Numbered from the stretch's first letter, positions 16,604 through 25,073 are shown. The stretch: DNA of 64,000 nucleotides from UBA6168 sp964508135 (GCA_964508135.1 CAZDSU010000016.1:37849-101848), one strand, 5' to 3'. Translations and numbers: made by a program. Notes: generated from the sequence alone by a model not told the origin.

Positions 16604-18319
16604 TTGAAAAAGTTAGACAAACTCCTAATCACGTCATTCATACCGCCGTTCATCGTGACGTTTTTCATCGCACTGTTCGTGTTTGTGATGCAAACGCTAT
16701 GGCTGTACATTGACGATATTGCTGGCAAGGGGGTTGGTTTTTTCCTGCTCACGGAGTTGGTGGCCTACCTTTCGGTGAGCATGATTCCGCTTTCGCTGCC
16801 GGTAGCGGTGCTCATCTCGTCGGTGATGGTGCTGGGCGACTTGGCCGAGCGCTACGAGCTGTCGAGCATGAAATCAGCGGGGGTCTCGCTGTGGCGGACG
16901 ATGCGCCCACTGATGGCCATCACGGCGTTAATTGGTGTTTTTTCCTTCTTTTGCTCCAATTATTTCATCCCCGTTTCCAACCTAAAATTCAAGTCACGCC
17001 TCTACGACATCCGGCAGCAGAAGCCTGCACTGAGCTTGGAGGAAAGCCTTTTCAACCAGGATTTCCAGGGGTTTTCCATCCGAATTGGCGACAAAATGCC
17101 CGACAACAGCACCATCAAAAATGTGCTGTTGTACGACAACGCCGCGGCCAGCCAGTCCCAGCTTTCGATGGTAGCGGCGGACAGCGGCAGGATGTTCGGC
17201 TCCGATGACCACAAGTACTTCGTGATGCAGCTTTACAACGGGCAGCAACTTTCGGAGCCGAAGCCCATCACCAAGGCGGGCAAGCGCAACTACCCGATGA
17301 TGCGCTCCACCTTTGAATCGTGGACGAAAGTATTTGACCTCGACCAATTTGAACTGGACCGCACGGACGAGAACCTCTTCAAATCGCACCACACCATGCT
17401 GAGCAACCGGCAACTGCTCGTCGCCATTGACTCCATTGACCTGGAAATAGTGGAAAAAGCAGGCAGGATGGCCGAAAGCAACAACCGCCATTTTTACTTT
17501 CTCAACAAGTTTGCGCAAGAGAAAAACAAGGAAAAAGCAAAGCAGGCAGAGGAGGAGAAGGGAGCCAGACTGGACTCCGCCTACGCCGCCACGAAGGATA
17601 CCGCCGCTGGGCCAATTGGCAAACCTGAAACACTGAAAAAAGACAGTTCCGCTGCGCAAAAATCAACCACGAAGCAGCTACCGAAACTACCAAGAACCGT
17701 GCAACCCACGAAGCCCAAAAAGACAGTGGCTCCAAAGAAACCAGCCGGAAACGACAAGGAACCCAACGCCAAAGTAAAGCCTGCACCACCCAAAAAACTC
17801 GAAGAGCCAGGTTACAAACAAGTACTCGACAAGCCGCTTGACCAGTACATCTCCTTCCTCGAAACCTTTGAGCTAAACAGGCGGAAAGAGCTGCTGGAGA
17901 AGGCCCGCAGCCCCATCAACGTCATACAGGACCAGGCGGCAACCACCCTGCGTTCGCTTGAAAAGACCAAAGAATCAAGGGTGAAGCACGTTTTTGAGTT
18001 CCATTCCAAGTTCAGCTTGGCAATGGCTTGCCTGATTTTTTTGTTCGTGGGGGCGCCGATGGGGGCCATTGTGCGCAAAGGTGGGTTCGGTTGGCCGCTG
18101 CTGATTTCCATCGTGTTCTTCATGCTGTTCATCGTCATCAGCATTTTCAGCAAAAATATTGCGGAGCGCTTTGTCATTGACGCCATACTGGCCGCTTGGA
18201 TGAACTGCTTGGTGGTGTTCCCAATGGGCCTTGCGCTCACCTATTGGGCCATGCGGGACATGGGCGTGTCGCAAATCGCCGAGTTTTTCAAGTTCAAATG
18301 GCTTTCCAAAAAAAGGTAG
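16604..18319 (+). CDS. LptF/LptG-family LPS export permease
   Basis: 571 residues. N-terminal helices DKLLITSFIPPFIVTFFIAL and following (~10-35, 55-75, 100-125) and C-terminal helices (~460-480, 490-510, 525-550) frame a periplasmic beta-jellyroll, as in the YjgP/YjgQ permeases that, with LptB, lift LPS from the inner membrane. The TTG start at 16604 gives the family N-terminus (L/M)KKLDKLL; the frame is open for 68 codons upstream without family resemblance. A ~95-residue lysine/proline/alanine-rich insertion (about 17520-17810) interrupts the periplasmic domain. Which of LptF and LptG it represents is not decided. Confidence 0.88.
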   Translation: MKKLDKLLITSFIPPFIVTFFIALFVFVMQTLWLYIDDIAGKGVGFFLLTELVAYLSVSMIPLSLPVAVLISSVMVLGDLAERYELSSMKSAGVSLWRTMRPLMAITALIGVFSFFCSNYFIPVSNLKFKSRLYDIRQQKPALSLEESLFNQDFQGFSIRIGDKMPDNSTIKNVLLYDNAAASQSQLSMVAADSGRMFGSDDHKYFVMQLYNGQQLSEPKPITKAGKRNYPMMRSTFESWTKVFDLDQFELDRTDENLFKSHHTMLSNRQLLVAIDSIDLEIVEKAGRMAESNNRHFYFLNKFAQEKNKEKAKQAEEEKGARLDSAYAATKDTAAGPIGKPETLKKDSSAAQKSTTKQLPKLPRTVQPTKPKKTVAPKKPAGNDKEPNAKVKPAPPKKLEEPGYKQVLDKPLDQYISFLETFELNRRKELLEKARSPINVIQDQAATTLRSLEKTKESRVKHVFEFHSKFSLAMACLIFLFVGAPMGAIVRKGGFGWPLLISIVFFMLFIVISIFSKNIAERFVIDAILAAWMNCLVVFPMGLALTYWAMRDMGVSQIAEFFKFKWLSKKR

Positions 18320-18349
18320 GCAGCGGTTTGATTTTTTGCAAAAAAAAAA

Positions 18350-18376
18350 CGGGATACGACCCGACAGCCGCTCCCG
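18350..18376 (-). terminator. Terminator of the intron-containing tRNA-Arg gene
   Basis: Read on the minus strand, CGGGA and TCCCG form a short stem about 47 bases past the tRNA 3' end, followed by nine T. The stem is only 5 bp with a long loop, so the call rests mainly on the T-run. Confidence 0.5.
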
Positions 18377-18422
18377 ATTTTAACTTAATACACTGAATAT
18401 CAATAAATTACAGTGTTTGATG

Positions 18423-18850
18423 TGACCCCGCCTGGAATCGAACCAGGGGCCATCTGCTTAGCTTACCAGCTACGGCTTTCGCCGCTCCCGGTATAAAACC
18501 GAGATTTGTGGTCTGGACTATATCTTCACCATTTCAGGTGCAGTGCGTATAGTCTCTACGGAACCTCCCGATAATCATCCACCAAGTGAACCTTTGCGAA
18601 TTGATTGTTCTTCGGTGTCCTTACCCTAAGGCTGAAATATCAGCCGAAGCCTTCAAGACACCTAAATCGCCTTTCGTTTTTGTGTGATGTTCTCTCATCA
18701 AGCAAAAATACAAAACGATAGAAAGTTTCCTCGGTATTGCCATTTTAAAGGTTTCACCGAAACAGCACTGTCCACTCGATACGTTTTTGTTTCCGCATCG
18801 AGGCTCCTACAACTTAAAGGCAGATGCTCTATCCGCTGAGCTACGGGGCC
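18423..18850 (-). tRNA. tRNA-Arg (UCU), interrupted by a group I intron
   Basis: The two halves of a cloverleaf lie 355 bases apart on the minus strand. Exon 1 is 18817-18850 (34 nt: acceptor GGCCCCG, D arm, and anticodon 5' strand TCTGC then CTT). Exon 2 is 18423-18461 (39 nt: CTAA, anticodon 3' strand GCAGA, T arm CCTGG-TTCGATT-CCAGG, acceptor CGGGGTC, discriminator A). Joined, the anticodon loop reads CTTCTAA, that is anticodon TCT, with a perfect 5-bp anticodon stem. The intron splits the anticodon after position 34, the same site as the well-known cyanobacterial tRNA-Leu(UAA) intron. CCA is not encoded. Without splicing the tRNA could not work, so the intron must be active if this is the only UCU tRNA. 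Confidence 0.92.
18462..18816 (-). ncRNA. Group I self-splicing intron in tRNA-Arg
   Basis: 355 nt, no homing endonuclease. Read on the minus strand it ends in G (the omega-G, base 18462). The catalytic core is recognisable: AGAGACTA near 18546-18556 and AAGATATAGTCC at 18515-18526 pair as P7 and match the R and S signature elements of group I introns. A P8-like CACC/GGTG hairpin lies between them. Further stems: CTCGATGCG with CGTATCGAG near the 5' end (P2), GGTGTC...GACACC enclosing GGCTGA-TAT-TTCAGCC, and near the 3' end CTCGG...CCGGGAG and CGGCGAAAGCCG (P9 region). The exact P1 pairing was not settled by eye. It is probably of subgroup IC3 by size and location. Confidence 0.9.
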
Positions 18851-19024
18851 AAACTTGCAATGAACTTTCGGCGGCAAATGTAGGGCATAAGTCCAATGCA
18901 TTTACCATCCAGCACAGCGAAAAACTTCAAAACCGTGCTCTAAGTTCCGATTTGCCAGCAATTCCCTACCTTGTTCGCCATTCACAATCTTTGTCATTCC
19001 CGAAGGGAACCTCAAACCTTAAAC

Positions 19025-19714
19025 ATGAGCGTAAAAATCGAGGAAAGCTGGAAGGCTGCGCTCGCCGACGAATTTGAGCAGCCGTATTTTCAAGGCATCA
19101 CCGCTTTTTTGAAAAAAGAGATTGCCGCTGGCAAGGCCATCTACCCACCGGGGTCACTGATTTTCAATGCCTTCAATACCACGCCGTTTGGCAAGGTGAA
19201 GGTCGTCATCCTCGGCCAAGACCCCTACATCAAGCCTGGCGAAGCGATGGGGTTGTCCTTCTCCGTGCCACGTGGCGTGGCCATACCACCTTCGCTCCGC
19301 AATATTTACAAAGAACTCCAGGACGACCTCGGCTCCACAGGAGTAAACTTCCCCATCCCCAAGTACGGCGACCTGACCCACTGGGCCGAGCAGGGCGTTT
19401 TCCTGCTGAACGCTGCACTAACCGTGGAGAAGGGCCTCTCCAACTCACACGCCAAATGCGGCTGGCACACTTTCACCGATGCTGTCATCCACCGACTCTC
19501 CGAAGCCCGTGACGGGCTGGTGTTCATGCTCTGGGGCAATTTTGCGAAGCAAAAAGCCACCCTGATTGACCCCTTCAAGCACCTCGTGCTGGAGGCTGCC
19601 CACCCCTCCCCACTCGCCGGTGGCGCCTTCAACGGCTGCCAACATTTCAGCAAGGCCAATGAGTTTCTGGCAGCGAATGGACAGACTACGATTGACTGGA
19701 AATTGGGAAATTGA
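19025..19714 (+). CDS. ung: Uracil-DNA glycosylase
   Basis: 229-residue family 1 UDG that removes uracil from DNA in base-excision repair. It has GQDPYIKPGEAMGLSFSV (catalytic Asp and water-activating loop), the GVFLLNAALTVE strand, and HPSPLAGGAFNGCQHFSKAN (the HPSP leucine-intercalation loop). The start at MSVKIEESW fits the family; an earlier ATG 18 codons upstream overlaps a GTCATTCCCGAAGG repeat and looks wrong. The last residues (DWKLGN) are encoded by the flanking TTGGGAAA word repeat. Confidence 0.96.
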   Translation: MSVKIEESWKAALADEFEQPYFQGITAFLKKEIAAGKAIYPPGSLIFNAFNTTPFGKVKVVILGQDPYIKPGEAMGLSFSVPRGVAIPPSLRNIYKELQDDLGSTGVNFPIPKYGDLTHWAEQGVFLLNAALTVEKGLSNSHAKCGWHTFTDAVIHRLSEARDGLVFMLWGNFAKQKATLIDPFKHLVLEAAHPSPLAGGAFNGCQHFSKANEFLAANGQTTIDWKLGN

Positions 19715-19771
19715 GAAATTGGGAAATTGTGTTCCGTGTTCAATTTCCGAATTTCTCAATTTCCAATTTCC
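19700..19771. repeat. TTGGGAAA word repeat hairpin between convergent ung and lolD
   Basis: GGAAATTGGGAAATTGAGAA words (19700-19728) face TTTCCGAATTTCTCAATTTC words (19743-19771), forming a long stem. Each arm runs into a gene: the left gives ung its KLGN stop, the right gives lolD its final EIGN. It probably serves as a bidirectional terminator. Confidence 0.8.
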
Positions 19772-20415
19772 AAACTCCCATCGCTCATGCGCACCGTCCG
19801 GTCGCTCATGGCGGCCAATTCCATGTTGTGGGTGACGATTAGGAAGGTTTGGTCAAAATCTTTGCGAAGCTGAAAAATAAGCTGGTGAAGCTCTTGGGAG
19901 GAAGCCGTGTCGAGGTTGCCGGTCGGCTCGTCGGCGAAGATGACGGAAGGCTGGTTCATGAGCGCACGGGCGACGGCCACCCGCTGCTGCTCGCCGCCAG
20001 AGAGCTGGGTGGGCTTGTGGGTGAGGCGGTCGGAAAGGCCGAGGTAGTCCAGTAGCTCCTTGGCCCGTACCTGTGCTTCGGCCTCTGGCGTGCCCTTGAT
20101 GAATGCAGGAATGCACACATTTTCTATCGCACTGAACTCTGGCAACAGGTGGTGGAACTGGAATACGAATCCGATGCGGGTGTTCCTGAATTTGGCCAAC
20201 TCGTTGGTTGTCAGGGAATTAACATTCACCCCATCAAAAACGACCTCGCCCTCATCAGCCCGGTCGAGCGTACCGAGAATATGCAACAGGGTACTCTTGC
20301 CAGCCCCCGATTTGCCGACTATGCTTACGATTTCGCCCTTGCGGATTTCGAGGTCAACGCCCTTGAGCACCCGCAGGTCGCCGTAGGATTTGTGGATATT
20401 GGTCGCTTTTATCAT
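19756..20415 (-). CDS. lolD: LolD-type ABC transporter ATPase
   Basis: 219 residues with Walker A GKSGAGKS, Q-loop FQFHHLLPEFSA, signature LSGGEQQR, Walker B SVIFADEP and H-loop VTHN. HHLLPEF and length match LolD, which powers lipoprotein release from the inner membrane; MacB/FtsE relatives are less likely. The LolC/E permease is not adjacent, as is common in Bacteroidota. A perfect 32-bp inverted repeat ends one base before the ATG. The C-terminus (SLEIGN) is encoded by the word repeat shared with ung. Confidence 0.88.
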   Translation of the reverse strand: MIKATNIHKSYGDLRVLKGVDLEIRKGEIVSIVGKSGAGKSTLLHILGTLDRADEGEVVFDGVNVNSLTTNELAKFRNTRIGFVFQFHHLLPEFSAIENVCIPAFIKGTPEAEAQVRAKELLDYLGLSDRLTHKPTQLSGGEQQRVAVARALMNQPSVIFADEPTGNLDTASSQELHQLIFQLRKDFDQTFLIVTHNMELAAMSDRTVRMSDGSLEIGN

Positions 20416-20416
20416 T

Positions 20417-20490
20417 CATTGTGGCCGCCCAATTTATTGGGCTGGCCGGATAGTTGGTCGGCCAGCCCAATAAATTGGGCGGCCACAATG
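20417..20490 (-). repeat. Perfect 32-bp inverted repeat at the lolD start
   Basis: Arms at 20417-20448 and 20459-20490 are exact reverse complements across all 32 bases, with a 10-base loop. On the lolD transcript the hairpin ends one base before the start codon, so it would occlude ribosome binding. The remaining gap to 21141 holds one further imperfect inverted repeat and no gene that I can support. Confidence 0.9.
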
Positions 20491-20919
20491 GGCAAAAGTA
20501 AGCACAAAAAAAAGAGCGACGACATTTGATGCCTCGCTCTTGTAAGAAATCACCCGACTGTTACTAAGAAGGCTAAAAACCACCTTCAGAGTATAAAAGA
20601 TTGTATTACCATTTATTCTTAAACCATTTAACCCGATGACTGAAAAACTTATCGTAGCTATTTCCAAATAATGCTAAAGTGTTATTGAAAACTTATATAG
20701 TAAGCTGCCTACCAAAGTCCTGTATGGCACTTGTTTATTCCGATGGGCAAATTAACGTTCTTTTGACAACATCAAGGAAATTTTTTTAAGAAAATTTTAA
20801 GGATTTCCAAAAATTGCCCAATCCGATAGCACCCAAAGACGGCGAGAATGCCCATCCTGTTCGCAGCCATCCAACAACTCCGAATTTTCTTCTATTTTGG
20901 CGACCATTATAAATCCCAT

Positions 20920-21070
20920 CGTGACGTTTCAGCGTGAAAAGTAATCTTTCTTCACCAAGGAACCTACGAAAAATTGCCCCTCCTCGCCGCCTTCGGCGGC
21001 TCGTCGGGGGATATTGTTTTTGGTGGCGTTCCGCCCCCAAACCCCCTATTTTTCACGCTAAAATGTCATG
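20920..21070. repeat. Imperfect terminal inverted repeats enclosing 110 bases
   Basis: The 21-base ends (20920-20940 and 21050-21070, around AGCGTGAAAA / TTTTCACGCT) match at 18 of 21 positions when one is reverse-complemented. The inside is GC-rich (GCCGCCTTCGGCGGC). The size and ends suggest a small decayed mobile element. It lies 70 bases before the glycosyltransferase start. Confidence 0.5.
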
Positions 21071-21141
21071 AGCCACAAATCGAACAACCTTGCTGGAAAA
21101 AAATCAAGCACGTACCGCGCTACTTCTCTCAAATCATCAAC

Positions 21142-22776
21142 ATGGATATTGACCAACACAGCCTTGGTTTGCAAAAAACAGACATAAAACACCTCGCCTT
21201 ACTTGCCTTGGCATGGGTGGCGGCCATGATTGCCATCAACCCGACGGGCAATTTCCCGCTCAACGACGACTGGGCCTACGCCAAGGACGTCTGGTACCTG
21301 TCCGAGCAAAGCATTTTGAAACTGGACGACTGGCCCGCCATGACCCGCCTGACCCAAATCTTTTGGGGAGCTGGCGTTTGCAAGGTTTTGGGGTTCTCGC
21401 ACGAGGCACTGCGCTACTCGACCATGTTGCTCGGCTTCGCCGGTCTGGTGGCCGCTTGGTTCATCTTCCTCGAAATGGGCGCAAGCCGTCGGTTGGCCAC
21501 GCTAGGCACGGCGGTGCTGATGTTCAACCCGATGTACTTTTCCCTTTCGGCCACGTTCATGACCGACGTACCGTTCTTGGCGCTGTTCCTCTGGTCCATT
21601 TATTTTTTCCTAAAATCGGCCAATTCGGGCAAGCTGCGGCACGTAGTTTGGGCCACGGTGTTCACGCTGCTTGCGACCCTCGTGCGCCAAATGGGCATGG
21701 CCGGACCGTTGGCCTTCGCTGCCGTTTGGTTGTACCGACAGGGGGTCAACTGGCGCTCGCTGGCCGTGGCGCTGACCCCGCTGGCGCTGGCCGTGGCCGC
21801 CTACATTGGCTTCACGAAATGGTACGAAGTGACGCAGGGGCTGCCCGAATCCTACGGTAGCCTCGGCAAATTGGCCAAGCGTTTTGGCGACAAAGGTTTC
21901 TTTTGGGAATGTTTAAAAAGAATCGGGTTGCTACTGTTTTACCTCGGTTTTTTCCTCTCTCCCGTGACCGTTCTGTTGCTCCGCCGCCATTTGAGAAGCG
22001 CAAACACCGCCCTGCGCTGGTGGACGGCGGGCATCACGCTCGTGCTGGCCGTGACGTTTTTCTTTGCTTGGAAACATTACCCGCTGGGCAACATGGTTTA
22101 CAACCTCGGCCTCGGCCCAAAAACCTTGAAGGACGCGGCATTTTGGTTGAACGTCTCCCCCATGTTGAGCAACAGCGCCTTGAATGCCACGAAAATGGTG
22201 GGCGTCATTTTGGGCGTCATTTTTCTACTCAACCTGGTGCCGAGCGTGGTCAGAGGCTTCAAAGTGGCAGGAACGGCAAGGGTTCAGGCGGTCTTCATCT
22301 GGACTTTTTTAGTGGCCTACACAGGGTTCCTGCTCACCGAACTGTACTTCCTCGACCGCTACCACATGGTGCTGGTACCCTTCCTGCTGGCCGTTCTGGT
22401 GCAGGGGCATGATTTTGTTTTTGGCAAAAGACAGGTGGTCGCCGCTGGCATTTTCCTTGTACTCATGGCCGGGTATGCCACCACTGGCACGCACGATTAT
22501 ATCAGTTGGAACCGGGCAAGATGGCGGGCGCTCGACTATTTGACCAAAGAAAAGGGTGTGAAGCCCAACCAAATTGACGGCGGTTTCGAGTTCAACGGCT
22601 GGTACAAGCCCGGCCCCAAGGACAACGGCCCCTGGAAAAGCTGGTGGTGGGTGGACAAGGACGAGTACGTGGTCGCCTTCGGTGATATCCGAGTGTTCAC
22701 GAAGCAAAAGGGCTTCCCTTTCGAGCGCTGGCTGCCGCCGGGGGTGGACAGCGTGTACGTGCTGAAACATGATTGA
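21142..22776 (+). CDS. GT39/PMT-like membrane glycosyltransferase
   Basis: 544-residue polytopic membrane protein with about 10-12 transmembrane segments. After the first helix there is a conserved acidic pair (PLNDDWAYAKDV), as in ArnT/PMT (GT39, GT83) enzymes that use polyprenyl-phosphate sugars. A soluble C-terminal tail (DQIDGGFEFNGWYKPGPKDN region) lies outside. MDIDQHSLGL is used as the start because the frame upstream runs through the inverted repeat. The acceptor and sugar are unknown; a role in modifying surface glycans or proteins is likely. Confidence 0.78.
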   Translation: MDIDQHSLGLQKTDIKHLALLALAWVAAMIAINPTGNFPLNDDWAYAKDVWYLSEQSILKLDDWPAMTRLTQIFWGAGVCKVLGFSHEALRYSTMLLGFAGLVAAWFIFLEMGASRRLATLGTAVLMFNPMYFSLSATFMTDVPFLALFLWSIYFFLKSANSGKLRHVVWATVFTLLATLVRQMGMAGPLAFAAVWLYRQGVNWRSLAVALTPLALAVAAYIGFTKWYEVTQGLPESYGSLGKLAKRFGDKGFFWECLKRIGLLLFYLGFFLSPVTVLLLRRHLRSANTALRWWTAGITLVLAVTFFFAWKHYPLGNMVYNLGLGPKTLKDAAFWLNVSPMLSNSALNATKMVGVILGVIFLLNLVPSVVRGFKVAGTARVQAVFIWTFLVAYTGFLLTELYFLDRYHMVLVPFLLAVLVQGHDFVFGKRQVVAAGIFLVLMAGYATTGTHDYISWNRARWRALDYLTKEKGVKPNQIDGGFEFNGWYKPGPKDNGPWKSWWWVDKDEYVVAFGDIRVFTKQKGFPFERWLPPGVDSVYVLKHD

Positions 22777-22830
22777 GGTATTGGGGTATTGGGATATTGG
22801 GTTATTGAGTTATTGGGTTATTGGGTTCGA
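22777..22830. repeat. TATTGGG word repeat
   Basis: Seven copies of TATTGGG or TATTGAG in 54 bases, directly after the glycosyltransferase stop. Unlike other word repeats in the window, there is no complementary arm. Confidence 0.75.
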
Positions 22831-22902
22831 GGCTTGTTTCAGCGCAATCCATTGACGATGCCAGCCGTTTTAACTTTTTTCAAAATTGCTACCTTCGCTC
22901 GT

Positions 22903-24111
22903 ATGAACAACATTCAACGAATCTGCTCAATCTTGCTTGGACTGCTGCTGCTCGCAGCCTGCTCACAGACAGACCGAACGGCACCGATGGGGGCATCACT
23001 TCGGCCAACCCCTCCCCCACTCGACCCAAACATGGAGGCTTTCCTGAAAGATTTCCACCGCTTTTTTGAGGATTCGATGATTTTGACCAAAACACCCGGC
23101 GCTGCCGTGGTGGTGGTGAAGGACGGCCAAGTCGTGTTCTTCCACGGCTACGGCGTCAGGGCCGAGGGGCGTCCCGAACCAGTGGACGAGCACACGGTTT
23201 TCAGGATTGGCTCGCTGTCGAAGGGCTTTGCGGGCATCCTGACGGGACTGCTGGTGGACGAAGGCAAGCTGAAATGGCACGAAAAAGTGCAAGACCGCCT
23301 ACCAGACTTCAACATGAAAGACCCCGAACAGGCGCAACGGCTCGAAATCAGGCATTTGCTCACGCAAACAACGGGGCTGCCCTACCACTCATTTTCCAAT
23401 TTGATTGAAAATGGGTTTGACCAAAATTATGTCATGACGCAGTTTCCGTTGGCAAGGCTGGCTGGTAGGGAAGGCGAGTATTTCAGCTACCAGAACGCCG
23501 CTTTTTGCCTCATCGAGCCTATTTTACAATCGGCCTCGGGCAAGCCGTACAACGAACTTTTGGTGGAAAAAATCTTCCGTCCGGTGGGCATGGCCAATGC
23601 TTCCTGCGATTACGAAAGCATGGTAAACAGCCCCAACCACGCCCTGCCGCACCGGTGGCGTGGCAATGGTTGGGTGGCCGATTCCATCACGCACCGCTAC
23701 TACAATTTCGCCGCCGCCGGGGGCGTCAATGCCAGCATCAGCGACATGGGCGAGTGGCTGAAGGCGCTGCTCGGCCACAAACCAGAGGCCGTGCCCGCCG
23801 ATGTGCTGAAGGATGTCTTCACCCCGGTCATCGGCACGGGGCTGGAGCGGCCCGTGCTTCGGGGCTTCATTGACCGGGACTCTGCCTTCTACGCCAAGGG
23901 CTGGCGCATCCTCGAACACGGCGGCGACACGCTGGTGTACCACGCCGGCTACGTCAACAACTTCCACAGTGAAATCGCCCTGAACCGCCGGGACGGCATC
24001 GGCATCTGCGTGCTGTTCAACGCCACCTCGCCGATGTCGGGGAAGTGCATTGCCGCATTTTTTAGAAGGTGGGAGAAGGTGCGGGGGAAGATGGAGCCGC
24101 CGCAGTCGTGA
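22903..24111 (+). CDS. Serine hydrolase lipoprotein (class C beta-lactamase/DD-peptidase fold)
   Basis: 402-residue exported lipoprotein: MNNIQRICSILLGLLLLAAC is a lipoprotein signal with cysteine at about position 20. The catalytic SxxK is in IGSLSKGFAG, the YxN motif is YQNAAF, and the third motif is HGGDTLVYHAGY (HGG replacing KTG, as in esterase-type members). Such enzymes cleave D-amino-acid peptides, esters or beta-lactams; the substrate here cannot be told. The frame is open upstream through the word repeat, so the lipobox decides the start. Confidence 0.9.
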   Translation: MNNIQRICSILLGLLLLAACSQTDRTAPMGASLRPTPPPLDPNMEAFLKDFHRFFEDSMILTKTPGAAVVVVKDGQVVFFHGYGVRAEGRPEPVDEHTVFRIGSLSKGFAGILTGLLVDEGKLKWHEKVQDRLPDFNMKDPEQAQRLEIRHLLTQTTGLPYHSFSNLIENGFDQNYVMTQFPLARLAGREGEYFSYQNAAFCLIEPILQSASGKPYNELLVEKIFRPVGMANASCDYESMVNSPNHALPHRWRGNGWVADSITHRYYNFAAAGGVNASISDMGEWLKALLGHKPEAVPADVLKDVFTPVIGTGLERPVLRGFIDRDSAFYAKGWRILEHGGDTLVYHAGYVNNFHSEIALNRRDGIGICVLFNATSPMSGKCIAAFFRRWEKVRGKMEPPQS

Positions 24112-24187
24112 ACAGGTCGCCCATGCCCGTCAGAGCGGTTTCGCTTTGCACGAAGTGGATGTCAATCGCCTTCAGTGCTTCACTCAT
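24062..24187 (-). pseudogene. Small orphan reading frame, possible gene remnant
   Basis: 41 codons from ATG (24187), beginning MSEALKAIDIHFVQSETAL. The frame is open a further ~70 bases upstream (TDAVFHTYHIIR) with coding-like composition. It overlaps the 3' end of the serine hydrolase gene and follows the beta-barrel gene on the same strand. It could be the tail of a decayed gene or a small gene; I recognise no family. Confidence 0.25.
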
Positions 24188-24218
24188 GCGGATGATGTGG
24201 TACGTATGAAAAACGGCA

Positions 24219-24992
24219 TCAGTCGGCGATGACGGGATTGCGCTTGTCCTTGTTCAAAAAATACCTGTACCCAATCGTGGCACCAAGATAAGATGCCCTG
24301 AAATTCACCACTCTTTGGAGCGAACCATAGCCTTGCGCATAGGAAGTGTAGGTGTGAACATAATTGGTGATAAGCCCAATGTTGTGTAGCAGCAAAAAGG
24401 TAAAATACTGTGGGTGCCGCCTAGCGTTTTTCGTTGCCCTCCAGGCAAGCCCTCCCCCATATTGGAAGCCAACAGTATAGCCGGTTTTGTATTCGGATTT
24501 GGTCAATTTCAGGCTATACCCTTGCCCGCCCCAGCCTCCAAGATTCGTATACACATCACGGTTATAACCGAACTGTAAGCCTAACATGGGCTGAAAAATA
24601 AGCCGCTTGCTGAGGTCTATGTCGAGCGAAAACCTTATGGGGACGCATTGAAAACCAAAGCCAGTCCCTTTATATATCCCATGGCGTCTGCCTCCTTCAA
24701 CAGTGTCATAAACCAGTTTCTTCAAGTTTTCGATTACCTCAATACCGATTTCGTTGTTTTCGTAGCCCGCCTCAATGGAAAGCCGATTTGGAAATTTAAG
24801 GCCAATGGCCAACCCCGTGTTCGGTCCGTAAAAAAACCTCGTCCTAAAATATTGGGAATACTCACCTGCATCCTTTATATTGCTCATCCCTGCAGTGACG
24901 CCGCCTCTTACCTGAAAGTAAATAGCGGTTTGCGAAAAGCAGGTTAGGATGAGGAAAGTCCAGGCAATAAAAATGGCTATGAGCTTTTTCAT
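24219..24992 (-). CDS. Predicted outer-membrane beta-barrel protein
   Basis: 257 residues. A signal peptide (MKKLIAIFIAWTFLILTCFS, then QTA) is followed by alternating hydrophobic/aromatic strands (IEAGYENN, MLGLQFGYN, YTVGFQYGGGLAW, LGATIGYRYFL) typical of an eight-stranded PorT/OmpW-like barrel. Positively charged residues follow the last strand. No motif points to a substrate. An ATG four codons upstream (24-base overlap of the leader) is possible. Confidence 0.65.
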   Translation of the reverse strand: MKKLIAIFIAWTFLILTCFSQTAIYFQVRGGVTAGMSNIKDAGEYSQYFRTRFFYGPNTGLAIGLKFPNRLSIEAGYENNEIGIEVIENLKKLVYDTVEGGRRHGIYKGTGFGFQCVPIRFSLDIDLSKRLIFQPMLGLQFGYNRDVYTNLGGWGGQGYSLKLTKSEYKTGYTVGFQYGGGLAWRATKNARRHPQYFTFLLLHNIGLITNYVHTYTSYAQGYGSLQRVVNFRASYLGATIGYRYFLNKDKRNPVIAD

Positions 24993-25073
24993 GAATGTAT
25001 GCATTAGGAAAGGTTATGGAAAATAGAGAAAGAAACCTTAAAGTGCGATATTGGAGGTACTTGGAGAATGAAC

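Noticed and set aside
18462..18816. Homing endonuclease gene inside the group I intron
   Set aside because: No open frame in the intron carries a LAGLIDADG or HNH motif; the only frame crossing it (18698-18901, minus) has no such residues.
20434..20667. 77-codon minus-strand reading frame
   Set aside because: It runs through the perfect palindrome upstream of lolD, whose sequence makes long open frames by chance.
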